A stretch of 64,000 nucleotides of DNA. Origin: Ustulina deusta. Its lineage: Eukaryota > Ascomycota > Sordariomycetes > Xylariales > Xylariaceae. The notes beneath the pieces were generated by a model. That model had not been told where the DNA came from. It did not search any database and worked only from the letters and a program-made list of their open reading frames with translations. The stretch lies in the NCBI GenBank assembly GCA_023159155.1, contig JAJNNX010000029.1, forward strand, positions 310,001-374,000. The letters run 5' to 3'. Positions within the stretch are counted from its first letter, which is position 1. Each line of letters begins with the position of its first letter. Shown here one piece after another: positions 40,226-52,460 of the stretch. The position numbers and the translations under genes were made by a program.

Positions 40226-42898
40226 TGTGCCCCTGCGGATATTGCTATATGATCCGGAATCCATGGTGGCTAATCACAAGCGCATGGCATGTCGTCAACA
40301 ACAGTTCGTGATGCAGACTCGAGCGAATGGAGAGATTGTCTTCGGACTCGGCGCAATGGCTAAACATGGACACGTGAAATCATGAAAGGCTGGCCCGCGA
40401 TTGAATTAGGTATGCGAGCATTGGGCGGTTGCATTCAGCAGAGAAAGAATATAATCCCGGAGCCATAAAAGTACAAAGCACAAACTAACAGGGTATTAAA
40501 TGAGTTATTTCAAAAGATGTACTTGCTGCAAATACAGTCGGTTAAATGAGCGAAGACCGGTCGATAGGGATGTTGATGAGGTTCGGGTCAGGAACAGGAG
40601 GTTGAGAGACGGATCGTGTCACGAGAGGCGAGATGGAGGAAGAGATGGTGGTGATTTAAAAGTGGATTCAATTTGTTCGTTTTTTTGTAAGGTTGTTTCA
40701 ACAAGACCTATTCTGAGGGTGACGGATTGACGAGAAAGGAACGTAGTACCTATACCTAAGGTATGGTACTTACTTAGGTAGACTAGACTAGAATACTTAT
40801 AGCTAAGTACCTGCTATCTAGTACACTAAGTCTGGTACCTCACCCGTCAGTAGAGACGGGAGACTCGCTAGCTATATCGAGTAGGTATGCGGCATGAATG
40901 TTGCCACAGACTTGACCGTCACAGACGAGTGGGTACCAGTAGGTTCACTGCATAGAAATCGGGTACTGACTTACAGTGTCACCTGCTCTTCTTGCGGATG
41001 TATGTACGGCACCAGTGCTGAGCAAACCCAAAGCCAGATTTGTACACGACAGCATCGAAGTCGGCCACCTCATCAATAGCACCCCACACGAACTGTGTCA
41101 GATATAGTGCTGCATCTGTCAAATAATTCATCTACTCGCCCAGGAGGTAGTAGTAGCGATGGGCATATTACGGGCACCCCAGATGCCTCTGCACTACAAA
41201 CCTGCGAGATGCTCAGGTACCGTAGGCATATCATACTGCATCATGTCGTCCGTCCACTCTGGTGAGAACTCTCGTGTCAAGACCGCCGCTGGGTGAGCAA
41301 CCTTGCCATCAGCGTGCCCATTTCGGTTACCCTACCGCCGATCTTCGAGGTGGCCCGAGACGTCAAAGTATCAGCGTATCGTCACAGAACCCTGACGAGA
41401 ATCTGCCGACCATGTTCTCACGGGGATTCAGAAATCCATGTACCATCATTCACAGCGAGCGAGACGCACCCTCGAAGTTGGTTGTTGGACTGGAGATGAG
41501 ACCTATGATCCTCGAGCGCTTATCTCGAGCTACGTATCGCGCCGAGATGTAACCACGGACGCTACCCCAAACTGCCTACCATGATGTGCACGTGGTACTA
41601 CCGGTTTAGACAGCAGAAGGGCAATGATCATCCAATGGTTCCGCCGGACCGATGACGATTGGTTCTTGGGGCTCTCCGATCTTGGTTTCCATGTGTTGAC
41701 AAATTTACTCCAGTCACTAGTGAGGTGAATCAGAATGTGAGTGGGAGACATAAGGAGCATTCGCTGAGTAGCTAGCAGTATGTACTGAAGGTATTCAACG
41801 ATTTGAAGCTAGAGCACCAACAAGCACCTGCCAGATCATGCTGAATCATAATAGGAATTGTACCTAAGCCATGCCACTTTTAGCCTAGTAGGCTTAACCT
41901 AGTTAAGACTCACTTTTGCATAAGCTGAAACAACCTACTACCTGGCTGCAGTGTATGAGTACTAGTTAGTACTAGGTAGGTAGTCTTCCAAGCTAGGTAA
42001 GTAAGTACCTTAGTAGGTACTGAGCGGCTGTGACCTACCTACCTAATACCTACTACAACAAGGACCAGTAGGTACCTTAAGTAAGGACGTACCTATCAAG
42101 TAATTGCTGTAAATGATTGCAATAAATAACCTAAAACAAAAAGTAACTGTTTTTTATGTTAAAACAGAGTTAAAGCTTTAAGCCGTGATTTTTTTGGGGG
42201 GGAGGGGGACAGGGGTTAATCAATATAGCATGCTTTATTACAATGTCCATAACTATATCTTTTTACTCATAAAAATAAAAAAGGTCAAAAAAGAGGACCA
42301 TCCTGAAGGCACAGCCTCAACAGGGCTGCGCATTCACCACTACGTCATAGTGTCTTGTTGTTGTTGATGTCTTACCCGTCACCTTTCATATTCTCTTTTT
42401 CATACAACTTGAATCATGTAGGGGGCGAAGCATTAAGCGTCAGTATTCATCACTGTTTACCATGAAAGATTACTGCATAACCTCGTGGTCACACTGCTGG
42501 TGCTACTTTTAGATGCGTGAATCATCATACGAAGGCTTGAAAAGCAGGGTTGTGTTAAACCTCTCTCGTACAAGACATAGTAGCACAATATAGATGTGCT
42601 CATACATTGACATAATACAATGTCCAGTGAGTTGTATGCAAGGCATTATCCGAAGATGTGAATTCGGAATTTGATTTGCTGTTACCAGCCCAATATTCGT
42701 TATGCATAGGGATACCATAATTGGGCTGCTTATAATTCGAGGGTGACTGGTCAGCTGTGGCCAATCGACACACCTACCACTACTTAGTACAACAAAACTC
42801 GAAACCATTCCCCGGTGTTGACATATTCGTAAATACCACTGTAGAGCCCAGACAAGAATTCCAACTCCCGTCGTGTTGTCTGCGCCTCTCTCCAACTA
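40226..42898. other. Intergenic with TAGGTA/TACCTA motif clusters
   Basis: This 2.7-kb region carries the promoter of the gene at 40225. Short TAGGTA/TACCTA palindrome-like motifs are dense at 40745-40840 and 41955-42095. A G-rich run lies near 42195-42215. No coding sequence is recognised. Confidence 0.5.
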
Positions 42899-44562
42899 TG
42901 CGTCGGCAGAGTCCTCCAGAGCTCTTATTCCAGGGATTCCAAAGCGTCAAAGCCATTTTTTTCAAGCCAGTGTTCTCCTCGGAATCGCCCTCGTCAGACC
43001 CGACCACAGTGATCTCTCAGAAGCAGGATCGAGAACGTCAAGAGAAAGTTCATCAAGTTTAAGTATCTCTCCTTCGGGCGGTAGCGACGCATCAAGAAAC
43101 AGCTCAATAGAGGCAGAAGAGGACTCTCCAACTCTGTCTGTCGTTTATTCATATCGTATTAGTCGCCCCGAAGCCATTCCTCCAGAGTTGGACAAGAACA
43201 ACGCATTAGGAATACTTAGCACTCCTACCACACTTGATCAGTCTCGGAGACAACACATACACAAGTCTTCTCAAAGAAACAACAGCCTGGCATCTCTCGT
43301 TAACGACCGGGCAGCTAGTGCCCGAGAGAGCAGTAGCAACATACGCAATAAGAAACAAAAAAAAAAAAACAAGCTCCCGAGTAGAAAACGCAAAAAACTT
43401 GATCAGGGCTTACAATAGAGGTCATCGCTTAATTGGTCAGGAACTATCCAGGAGAACGCTGTATCTCAACAAGTATAAACAACTACTTGATAAGATAAAA
43501 GATAACACAGAATTATTGACAATCTACAACCATAAACTTCGGTAAACAAAACACTATTCGCGAACTGTATAGGGATGGGATCACTAATGACATAAATCAG
43601 ATATAATTACACGGCAGACAACAGGGATGAGCACAACAAACAAAAGAAACAGCTCGCCGTTCGTATGCCTACCAAGTTTCACGAATACTTGTCAGAAGGG
43701 ATAAATACAGCTATAATGGAGCAACGGGGATTAATTCGAACAGGGAAGGCAGAGTGCGGAGTAGAAGAGTGCCGTAGGAGGTATTGCAAAGATCCCCACA
43801 CAAAGGAGATAGCCCAAGGACTGAACGGACAGGGTCGTAAACTGTCAAGAGCTCGGCCGAAGCAAAGAGCAACAAGAAAGATCCAGATTTATCTTATAAA
43901 TACGATTACCCACGATCAAAATTTCCAGGGCTCGTGGTAAAGGTGGGCTGGTCCCAGAAGAGTTCTAACCTACATAAAAAATGTAAGTGGTATATAGAAA
44001 ATAACCGTGGGGAGATCCGAACTGTTATAGGGGTTAACTTGTCTGATCTATATAAATGCTACCCCAAAAGAAAAACCCAGCCAGATGGTCCAAGCGACAA
44101 CAAAGAACACAAGGCTACCAAAGAGGATAAAGCAAAAATGGCGGATGCTACAGCAAAAAAAAAGGCCCTCAGGAAGATATTCGTGTGGCGTACTAATATT
44201 AAGAGTAGCACTAGTAATGTGATCGCAGTCCCTAATGCTCCGAAAGTGATGTCATTGCCCTTGGATCTTCCATAAATTACCCTAATAAGAACCAGATATT
44301 CCGAGATAAGAACGGACAAGCATCTGGCGAAGTTGCGCTGCGTCTATCCCTCGAGGACTTCGTGTCTAAAAAAATTATGGGAAAAATTGGCCCCTCGCAC
44401 AACCCCAAGTTTCTGCTCCTGTCTGCAGACTTATGCTATCAGTTCGATAGAGCTCTGAGGGACCAGATCCCCTGGGATAGAGAGGAAGAAGGGGGAGAAA
44501 ATGATGAAAAGGCACGAAAAGAAAGAGAGCGAAACGAAAAAAAGAAAGCGCATCTACGGTGA
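42899..44562 (+). CDS. Lys-rich spliced gene, PD-(D/E)XK-like C-terminus, probably frameshifted
   Basis: Frames join through plausible introns. A Ser-rich N-terminal part (to about 43356) runs into a 13-A tract at 43357-43369. One base fewer there would continue into TSSRVENAKNLIRAYNRGH..., a helical, probably coiled-coil region. Introns 43541-43600 (GTAAAC...ATCAG), about 43781-43851 (GTATTG...AGAG) and about 44237-44280 (GTGATG...TAAG) keep one open protein. Then come DYPRSKFPGLVVKVGWSQK, WYIENNRGEIRTVIG, IFVWR, QIFRDKNGQASGEVALRLSLEDF and a Lys/Glu-rich tail ending at 44562. The VEVGWSQ/RTVIG/VWR pattern resembles a recurrent fungal domain that I take to be nuclease-like, but the (D/E)xK residues are not clear. 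The start is uncertain: ATG 42899 is in a different frame from the Ser-rich part. It is either a recent pseudogene or carries assembly errors in homopolymers. AT-rich codon use differs from the neighbours. Confidence 0.5.
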
Positions 44563-47500
44563 AGTTTAGGTTCTCCCAAACCTTTGGCTTGGCTTCGGAG
44601 TGGAACGAAACGCATGCAAGATCGTATTCTAGGAAAATAACTTGGTAGTCGTATATCATCTCAATCGATTAGGCTTGTGCATTTTTGTCTTTGATTGCAC
44701 ATACTTCATCCGCGCTGAGATGTAGCTTCAAGACTGGCAGGTGACCATGTCTAGATAGAGAATGGTGTCCGACCGCGACGATCCGCAAATGAGATACGCA
44801 TTAACCTAACGAAGAGGGTTCGGCTACCGCATACTGGGTTAATGCATTATTGGCATTTCCAACGTTGATAAGCAACTTTGTAACATCAAAGTATCCTCCT
44901 CCAGCTGCCCAAGAGACGGGGGTTCAACCATAGGTTGTTGGTATTAATCTAGCAAGGTTGTTGGCGCCTGAGGTGGCAAAGACTGCCCATAGAATGGATG
45001 TCTTCTTGTGACCCATACCCTACGAGAGCTGGGGGGAAATCATAGATTCAGGTCATTGCCGTAGCTTTTTGGCTCTTGCCTCAAAGTAGAGTAGATAAGA
45101 TATAGATTCAAATCATAATTATAGCATATTATAGGTCCGGCGCTACTATTATTTCCACGAGATTAGCCAACTATCCTAATCAACACATCAGCAATTCTAC
45201 AACAGAACCACGCCACCTTATTGAGTATCTAGTCTATCCCCAATGTAATAAATGCTAGTAGGAGTCAACTTAGAAGCTTAATTCACTGCGTGATTCTGCG
45301 TTCTTAAATGAGGCGGCCTGGGGTTAGGATCCTATTTGCCACTATGGAGAAATATGGTTGCCATCCGCAAAACAGAGCACCGCCATTGATGAGAAAATTA
45401 GCGATTCGCCTGTGACCTCGATGCCAGCTCCTTGGGCATATGCGGCTCAGCCTAATAGTAGGTAGTATCCGTCCCGTTAGTGCCATTATATATGGTAGGT
45501 AGCAAGCACCACCCTGCTGAGGGTTCGGCTTTACGTAGGTGGGTAGGTGTTAATATGGAATGTACACGAAAAACTATTATCTTTGTTAGAACTTTGGAAA
45601 ACAGAATTCTGTGTACCAGACAATCAATGTACGAATAAATAGCTGCTTCAAAACTTAAGCCTCTATCTCAAGAAAGCATCGACAAGCAAGTAGCCTCGAA
45701 GCCGTAACATAGCTGCGTCTAGGCATCTAACCCATGCCCTATTAATAAGTTTTCGAAAGGACCTAGAAGCATACGAAGCGCGATTCCGGTCTTTGCGTAG
45801 TAACATTCACTGAGGCTGGAATACGCCGCACAGGTTTCTATGGACTTGCGGGTGTCTCCTGCCCCCCAAACATATCATGGAAGGCTTGATCCAGTGCTGC
45901 TCTAGCCAGCTTTCCTCGTTCAGTGTAGATGCCTCTAGATTTTGAATGCGCTTGACTAGCACCGACTGTGCATGTTTATCTCCCGTTATCTGTCTTCGCC
46001 TCGGGCCTCTTCACTTCTCTCCTCTCCATCCCATTCTTCTTCGACTCTCCTCTGCCGCTGTTTTCTCCACTGCCTCATGAAATCTGACTAGCATTTTCCC
46101 TCTGCCTGTGTTAATAAATCCCCTGTCAGATTAAGTCTAGCACTTGCAGTTCTCTTCATAACCTTCGCTGTTCTTTTCCCGTCGCAGTCCTTCCTCCTGT
46201 CTCTTACTCGTCTGACATACTGGTACCAGACGTCAACCCTCCCAGTCTCTCTGAATGAATGCTTCCCAATCTCGCTAAGATCTCAGATATTCCAGGCCAA
46301 GGAGATGCAGTCGTGCTGAACGATACATCTCTGCTCTGGCGGCGTCAACCCCTATTCACTCATCATTGATCTTCCACTGGTATTGTAAGACCCAAGATGC
46401 ACTAAAGGTGAGATGGTCGACAAACATTTGCGTATGAGTGTGCGCGATGAGGGTGAATTCCGAGCGCTCCAATGATTCACGTCCCCGGACGTCAAATGAC
46501 CTTGTTACAGACGATGCACCACAAGATGTTAGCTTAGGCTAACGCACCACCTTTTCTTTTAGAGGTCCCTCGCTTCAACCAGCTTCAGCACGAGTATGAC
46601 ATGTTTTCGACCAACGAGAATATACACTCGTCGCAATAACCTGTCGATTTCGAGTCGTTTCATCACAAGCTAGCGAACGCGTTGTCGAGGGACCTTCTAG
46701 CGGAGGGTGAAATATGCACATCGGACGACGATGCGCTAAGGACGCGGGAAACGGAGGCACACACACACAGTGAGATAGGACAGGGGTGTGCATGTGTACC
46801 TTATACCTTCAGACCTCTCCTGTCTTAAATCCATAATCCTGTAGAGAACCTGGAAATAGCAACGTTTACTGTACCTGTCAAGCAACTGCCTATGCACAAC
46901 GGCTGTCAGGCATGCCTTTCCCTTGGCAGAGCGCATCCCCTCTGGCGACACGATTAGAAGTTAGCGCTGGAGATTGCAGTCGAATCGAATTTATGATGTG
47001 AAATGTATTGATCTCGGTTCACATGGAAAGCCGAGTATTTTTTTAAGGCCAAGTCTGCGCTGAGGAGGTGGGCGAGGAATAACTAAATAGCCACCGTACC
47101 TTGGTGGGAGTAAGTGAATGATGCTTCGGTCAGGTGTACCTAGGCTCTCTATACATGTATATACCTGCTCTGCTACTAAGGTACTAAGTTTAACTCTCTA
47201 AACAGTCACATTAGGCCTCACACGCAACGCCGCAATAAATGAGTCAGCAGACGCCTTCGTACCGAGTGTTTAATTTTGCTTGCACGTTGTCGACTGATGG
47301 AATTAGTAATATATAAGTCTTGAGGAACTACTGTAGCGCGGTTGAAGGTTGTCGATACCAGTGGTAGGGTTTTCGATGTCTAGAGGATCTTAGCGAGTGA
47401 GATACCATAGGCCTGACTGAAATGAGCGGACAAAAAGAACTTGGAGAATGTGAACGATGGCTGAATCGATGTTGGCGGACCGATGGTCGTTACCAAGCTA

Positions 47501-48060
47501 CATGATGAAATAACGGATGGTGTTGTTTCTACCTTGGACGAGGTTCTGAACATGGCCGTACATGGTCCTCCTTAGACTGCCCAGTCTGGCTAACATAATG
47601 TCGCAGGTCATATTCGCAGCGATCATCAGTGACGTAGTCCGAAAAGGCTATTCCGGTTGAACGTAGGTTATTTTGTTTCGATCTGAGTCGGTCAAGAACC
47701 TTGCGGGTAATAAGGCTACCTTGCAAAAACAAAAAATAGGGCTTAATAAAGTTAATAACTTCTGTCTAGAAAGAATTTTGTTTACTATAGGTCAAAAGCA
47801 ACGTGTAATATCGTTGCTTGTTTGCTCTAGAGATTTAATTTGTAGCAATATTATCTAGCAACGTTTTGTATTTGGTTTTTAGGTCGGGGAAAATTACCGG
47901 TTGTAGCTCGAAGTTTTTCGTTGACATCTAATTATACAAGCAGGTCAGCGTTGTTTCCGGCGAGGAAGGCAAAACAAAAAAGTCGAGTACTTATACTTTA
48001 GAGACGAAAAGTACCTACGCAAGGAAGCACAGTTAATACAGTGTAATGCAAACAGTACAA
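44563..48060. other. Long intergenic region with degenerate gene remains
   Basis: No intact gene is seen in 3.5 kb. An ankyrin-like relic occurs at about 44830-45020 (separate entry). 45970-46250 is strongly pyrimidine-rich on the plus strand. 47640-47950 is an AT-rich patch with transposon-like decay. Short frames at 46575-46951 and 47529-47732 are not recognisable. Confidence 0.5.
44830..45020 (-). pseudogene. Ankyrin-repeat relic
   Basis: The minus-strand translation reads WAVFATSGANN, a stop after TTYG, then TPVSWAAGGGYFDVTKLLINVGNAN. This matches the ankyrin pattern TPLxWAAxxGHxxVVKLLLxxGAD. In-frame stops and lack of flanking repeats mark it as a decayed fragment, perhaps of an NLR or ankyrin protein. 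Only this one repeat is clear. Confidence 0.45.
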
Positions 48061-48145
48061 GGCACTATGGCGGAGTGGTTATCGCGCAGCCCTCGAATGA
48101 AAGGCTGTTCCCTCGGGAGCAAGAGTTCGAATCTCTTTGGTGTCG
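48061..48145 (+). tRNA. tRNA-Ser (CGA) with a 4-nt intron
   Basis: All arms of a long-variable-arm tRNA-Ser can be drawn. The acceptor GGCACTA pairs with TGGTGTC (48138-48144) and G48145 is the discriminator base. The D stem is GCG/CGC. The anticodon stem CAGCC (48087-48091) pairs with GGCTG (48103-48107). The variable arm is about CCCTCGGG, and the T arm is AAGAG-TTCGAAT-CTCTT. The anticodon loop is CTCGAA plus TGAA plus A, 11 nt instead of 7. Removing 48098-48101 after position 37, the canonical intron site, restores a normal loop with anticodon CGA (48094-48096). Confidence 0.85.
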
Positions 48146-48148
48146 GTA

Positions 48149-48153
48149 TTTTT
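48149..48153 (+). terminator. Pol III terminator of tRNA-Ser
   Basis: Run of five T directly downstream of the tRNA 3' end. Confidence 0.7.
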
Positions 48154-49149
48154 GCATTCACATTTATTTTTTGGTCAAGATCAAATAAACATACCTAAAC
48201 AACCTGGTGTTATGTGGGACAGCTTGGACTGCCTACCACTTGCCTACCTAACTGCCTACTGGTAATAAATAGAGTGACTGTTTTGAGCCTCAGGACCATG
48301 TCCCTCTTCATAACTTAGTACATAAAATCACACGTGGTCACGGTGGAAGCACAGCCACAATGCCGCATCATGGAGTTGGCTGTTCTTAGTAGTAGGTATG
48401 TAGGTAAGTAGGTACCTAACCAACTTAGGTAAGGTAAGTCAATGTTGGTACCATGGATGTAGCCAGGTGCAATGGTAGGCAGGTACCCATAGTGGAGTCC
48501 ATACCGATAACACTAGGATTCCGCAGCCTTGGCATCACATTTGAAACTAAACAGGCTGGCCTCAGCGCCAATCCACATGCTGCAATTACATGTACACGTC
48601 TGCACTACTCTACACTGATGTAGGTTTCTACCACCCATCTTCCTCACCACCTGCATATCTGAATGTACCTCGCCGTCGGAGTCAAAGGGGAAAAGGAAGG
48701 GAAAGAAAAAAGGAAAAAACACTACGGCCATACGACCGATTAAACAATCGAGCTAGACACTCCTCCCTCCGCGACGTCCAGCCTGGAGGCAGGCAGTACC
48801 TCAGTGTACATCCACGAAGGATCTCCGTGTCCCCACGCCAGTCTCCAGTTCTCCGGTCTCCTGAAATTAATTAATTACCCATCCATATCGACGCATCGAG
48901 CGGTGCTTCGTCGCTCAACAACCTTCGCTTCGCTATCACAACCACACCCACACCCACACCCACACCCACGCCCATACCCTCGCTATCGCCTCACGCCTCA
49001 CGTCGCACGTCTCGCCATTCATTTCTCCTCCGGACCGAATAGAGACACCACCCTCTTCCCCTCCGTCCACCACCCGCCCCTTATCAGCCGTCCTCATCCA
49101 CCTCTGGGGCGCTTCGTCACTTTGCCGCTCTCGCCCCATCTGGCCCGTC
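48154..49149. other. Intergenic, promoter and leader of Sed5 gene
   Basis: TAGGTA/TACCTA-type motifs cluster at 48390-48490. A (CCCACA)n repeat lies at 48941-48970. The leader 48900-49149 is pyrimidine-rich, typical of fungal housekeeping promoters. The open frame at 48804-49313 overlaps the SNARE start and is a shadow. Confidence 0.5.
48941..48970 (+). repeat. (CCCACA)n tandem repeat
   Basis: About four to five copies of a CCCACA hexamer within the Sed5 5' leader, 180-210 bp upstream of the ATG. Confidence 0.75.
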
Positions 49150-50195
49150 ATGGCGGTCGCATCGATACAAGACCGGACCGCCGAGTTCAAGTCCGTCCTT
49201 ACCCAGGTCCAGAAAAGACAGGCATCCTCCAAGGTTGGCGCACAGAGACGCTCGCTGCTTACCGAGTCCCAAAAGGCAGCTGCAGATGGCCACTCGCGCC
49301 CTCGGAGGTCTGAGTTCGCGAGACGGGCGGCAGAGATCGGTAGGGGCATCGGCGCCACGATGGGCAAGTTGGAAAAGCTCGCCCAGCTGGCAAAGCGGAA
49401 GACCCTCTTCGACGACCGGCCCGTCGAGATCAACGAACTCACCTTCATCATCAAACAAGACCTCTCCTCCCTCAACCAGCAGATCTCCGCCCTCCAAACC
49501 CTTACCCGGCAACAGCACCCCAAGGCCGACCAGGAGGGCGAACACAATAAGAACGTGGTGCTCATGCTGCAAGGCAAGCTCAGCGATGTCGGCGCCAACT
49601 TCAAAGACGTGCTGGAGGTCAGGACCAAGAATATCCAGGCGTCGCGATCGCGAACAGAAAACTTCATCTCCTCCGTCTCGCAGCACGCCCAGCCATCGCT
49701 GCAACAGTCGGCCTCTCCCTTGTACGGGACACCCGCCCGCGGCACACCGTCGCCAGGTGCCGATCTCCTCTCCCTCAACCCCGTTGGCGATCAGCAGGTG
49801 CTGATGATGGAGGAGGCGCAACCACAAAACACGTATATACAACAGCGAGGAGAGGCCATCGAGGCCATCGAGAAGACCATTAGCGAACTTGGCTCGATAT
49901 TTGGCCAGCTAGCGCAGATGGTATCGGAGCAAAGCGAGATGATCGAGCGGATAGACGCCAACACAGAAGATGTGGTGGACAACGTGCAAGGCGCGCAACG
50001 GGAATTACTGAAATACTGGTCGAGAGTATCCAGCAATCGATGGTTAATAGCAAAGATGTTTGGTGTACTCATGATATTTTTCCTGTAAGCACTACGCCCC
50101 CCCCCCCTCTCTCTCTCTTGTCCCACAGGGCCCATCCCATCTTGTAAAGTCTCACTAATCTTTTCGATAGTCTTTGGGTTCTCATTGCCGGCTAG
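49150..50195 (+). CDS. sed5: Syntaxin-5-type Qa-SNARE (Golgi t-SNARE Sed5)
   Basis: t-SNARE of the cis-Golgi that mediates fusion of ER-derived and intra-Golgi vesicles. Exon 1 is 49150-50084. An 86-bp intron (GTAAGC...CGATAG, containing a C run then CT repeats) splits the transmembrane codons, and exon 2 is 50171-50195. The product is 319 aa, the usual family length. The N-terminus AVASIQDRTAEFKSVL is the Sly1-binding N-peptide (DRTxEF). The Habc helical region follows, then a Ser/Pro linker (about residues 170-215). The SNARE motif (about residues 225-285) has the zero-layer Gln region MVSEQSEMIERID. It ends in a single tail anchor (MFGVLMIFFLLWVLIAG). Without splicing the anchor would end early at ...MIFFL. 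Confidence 0.92.
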
Positions 50196-52460
50196 AGAAA
50201 GCGGGATACGAAGAAACATGCCGTTATATTGTATTTTTATGTTGGCGCATTACATGCCTCACCGGTGGCAGGCAAGGTGTAGGGGCGGGCTACACATTAG
50301 ATTTTGTCATAATACCATGCATGGCCGGGCCTTCATTCGATATTATTCTTGTCCCCACGTCCATGCCACCTCGTTTTGCGTGTGATAACGTCGGACGAGT
50401 TGAATTCTATTTTATTTCAACCATCCGGCAACTCGGCACACAACCACAACCCAGCTACAGAAATACAATGTGTGCGTAGAAGTGCTAATGACGAATAATA
50501 AGCTGAATGGCCTCGTTTACCTCGGTTGGTAACCCTCAGCTTCACTAATGGTCGTCTCCCAGGTCTTACAGCCGTGTTGGCTTGTATGCTATCTAATGTC
50601 TGGTAGACACAATTGGAATTCACAGCAAGCAGGTTACCAGGCAGGTCACACTGCCAAGATATCGGGCGCAGTACATCCACTTCTAGCTCGGGCCTGTATG
50701 CATTGATATACGCCACATGTTTTATATTATGTTGGTGCTGTTTCTAATCATACTAAAGGACGGTTTCATACGTCTCGAACTGGCTTCTTCTTCATATCCT
50801 CCAGCCGTTTGGAATACACCAAACCCTCCAGACCTGCAGCTTTGTTGAGCATATGAGACACAGAATTTCTTATTATCAGCGCTTTTTTGCTGTTGAAATG
50901 GCTAGTATTATAAAAAAATCTTTAGCTTTTTGTTCATAGGATTACAATTCTGTATGTAGTAAACACCTGCTAGAGCCCAAGCTCAAAAGCTGGCTCTACT
51001 TGATAAAAGATATAAGTTAGCATTCTTCCTAACTTTTCGCACAATCCAGAACCTAGGATTAATGTCGATCTAATATCTAATACCTTTGCCGCCTGTCCCC
51101 TCTGGGGGAATTTCCCAACTGGACTTCTATGCAGTCTTTGGCTTCGTGCTTGGTTGAATCGACGCACATGATCCGCAGCCTGTCCAGATGTTTGGACTTA
51201 GTCCCTAGAGACGCTAGAACGCCGAGACTGGTTGATTGTACGGATGGCAGAGATAGCTTTGAAGTGGGCACCTAACACCTAAGATTAGTGTTGGGAATTT
51301 ACGATTGTGACTTTTGTTATTATGCCAAGATGACGGAAGAGTTATATTTGCTGGCTTTGGAGATGCGTTAGTTGTTTCGAGGAGGTTGGTCGAGAAGTAA
51401 AAGGTGTAGATTCATTGGGCACAGACCGATAGATTGGCGTGCCGCAAAGTATCGTTCCTGATTAAACCTCGCGCCTTCGTCGCGGGCTGATGCTCCAAGA
51501 TGTGGAATAGGGTAACGAGATCAAAGCCAGCCAAACTAAAATCTAGAGTCTCCCGAGAGAAGGAAAAAGGGGCATTAGCCTCTACCCCGCACGTCCGTCT
51601 GGACAGGACACAACTACCCCTCCTATTTGTGCATGCCGTGCGCAACAATCACCATTTACACCCGCTTCCATGGTGGTGACTGGTATTACAGAGTAGTAGG
51701 TTGAGGTTTCGCAACAGTGTGTTCATCGAAACTTCGCAAAGGTCAAGCGTCCTAGAAATACTGCATATTTTATTGTATGCCATGTATATCAGGGCCATTT
51801 AGCTCAAGTTTAGCGTGTTATACAGCGGGCAGGTTTTACCGGCCCGATACTGCATTTCTCGCCGATTTTAGTCGCACCCAAACAGCAAAGGCAACCCAAT
51901 TTGCCCGAGTAAGTCGGGTGTTGGTTGCATGGCGTCTCCACCAAGCTCGTTAGTGTAGCGTCCATCTCTCCACGACATCTCCGAATCGATGAAACCGAGA
52001 TCCCACCAATAAGTCTCTTTACCCGGATCTTGACACGCCAGGCCAGGCACATCCTGTCTTGTGACGCGCAGAAGCCCGGCCCTACCCCGTCTGCTCTTTC
52101 TTCGACCTTCTTGTGGGCCAGGGATCGCCATACCGTGCCTGGTGCTGCCGCCGCTAGTCACAGCCTACGTGGGCGCGAAAGTGGGATGAGGGGGGGGATG
52201 ATGGGGGATCTCCCATCCGTGAACGGGCTTCATTTTACCGGATCGCGACAAAATGGGTGACGTTGCTTAAAATGCCCGACATCCCCTAGTGTCTGCAGTT
52301 GTGACTGTAAATTGTGATACCCCCCATTCTCTTCGACTTGCTCTCTTCTTATTCTTCTCATGCTTCGCTTTCGCTTGGCTTGACCAACGAAAGAGACTTA
52401 GACGAGCTTCCCAGATTTCAAGCTTTGTTTCCTCTTGATCCCCTCAAACAGCATTTCAGG
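50196..52460. other. Intergenic between Sed5 and aldo-keto reductase genes
   Basis: This 2.3-kb region holds the Sed5 3' flank and the aldo-keto reductase promoter. Frames at 50417-50716 (-), 51412-51648 (-) and 51925-52260 (+) show no recognisable family. The region 50870-51010 is somewhat AT-rich. Confidence 0.5.

Noticed and set aside
48936..49842. Long antisense frames (280 and 241 aa) over the Sed5 gene
   Set aside because: Shadows of the SNARE coding frame, which has clear family motifs.
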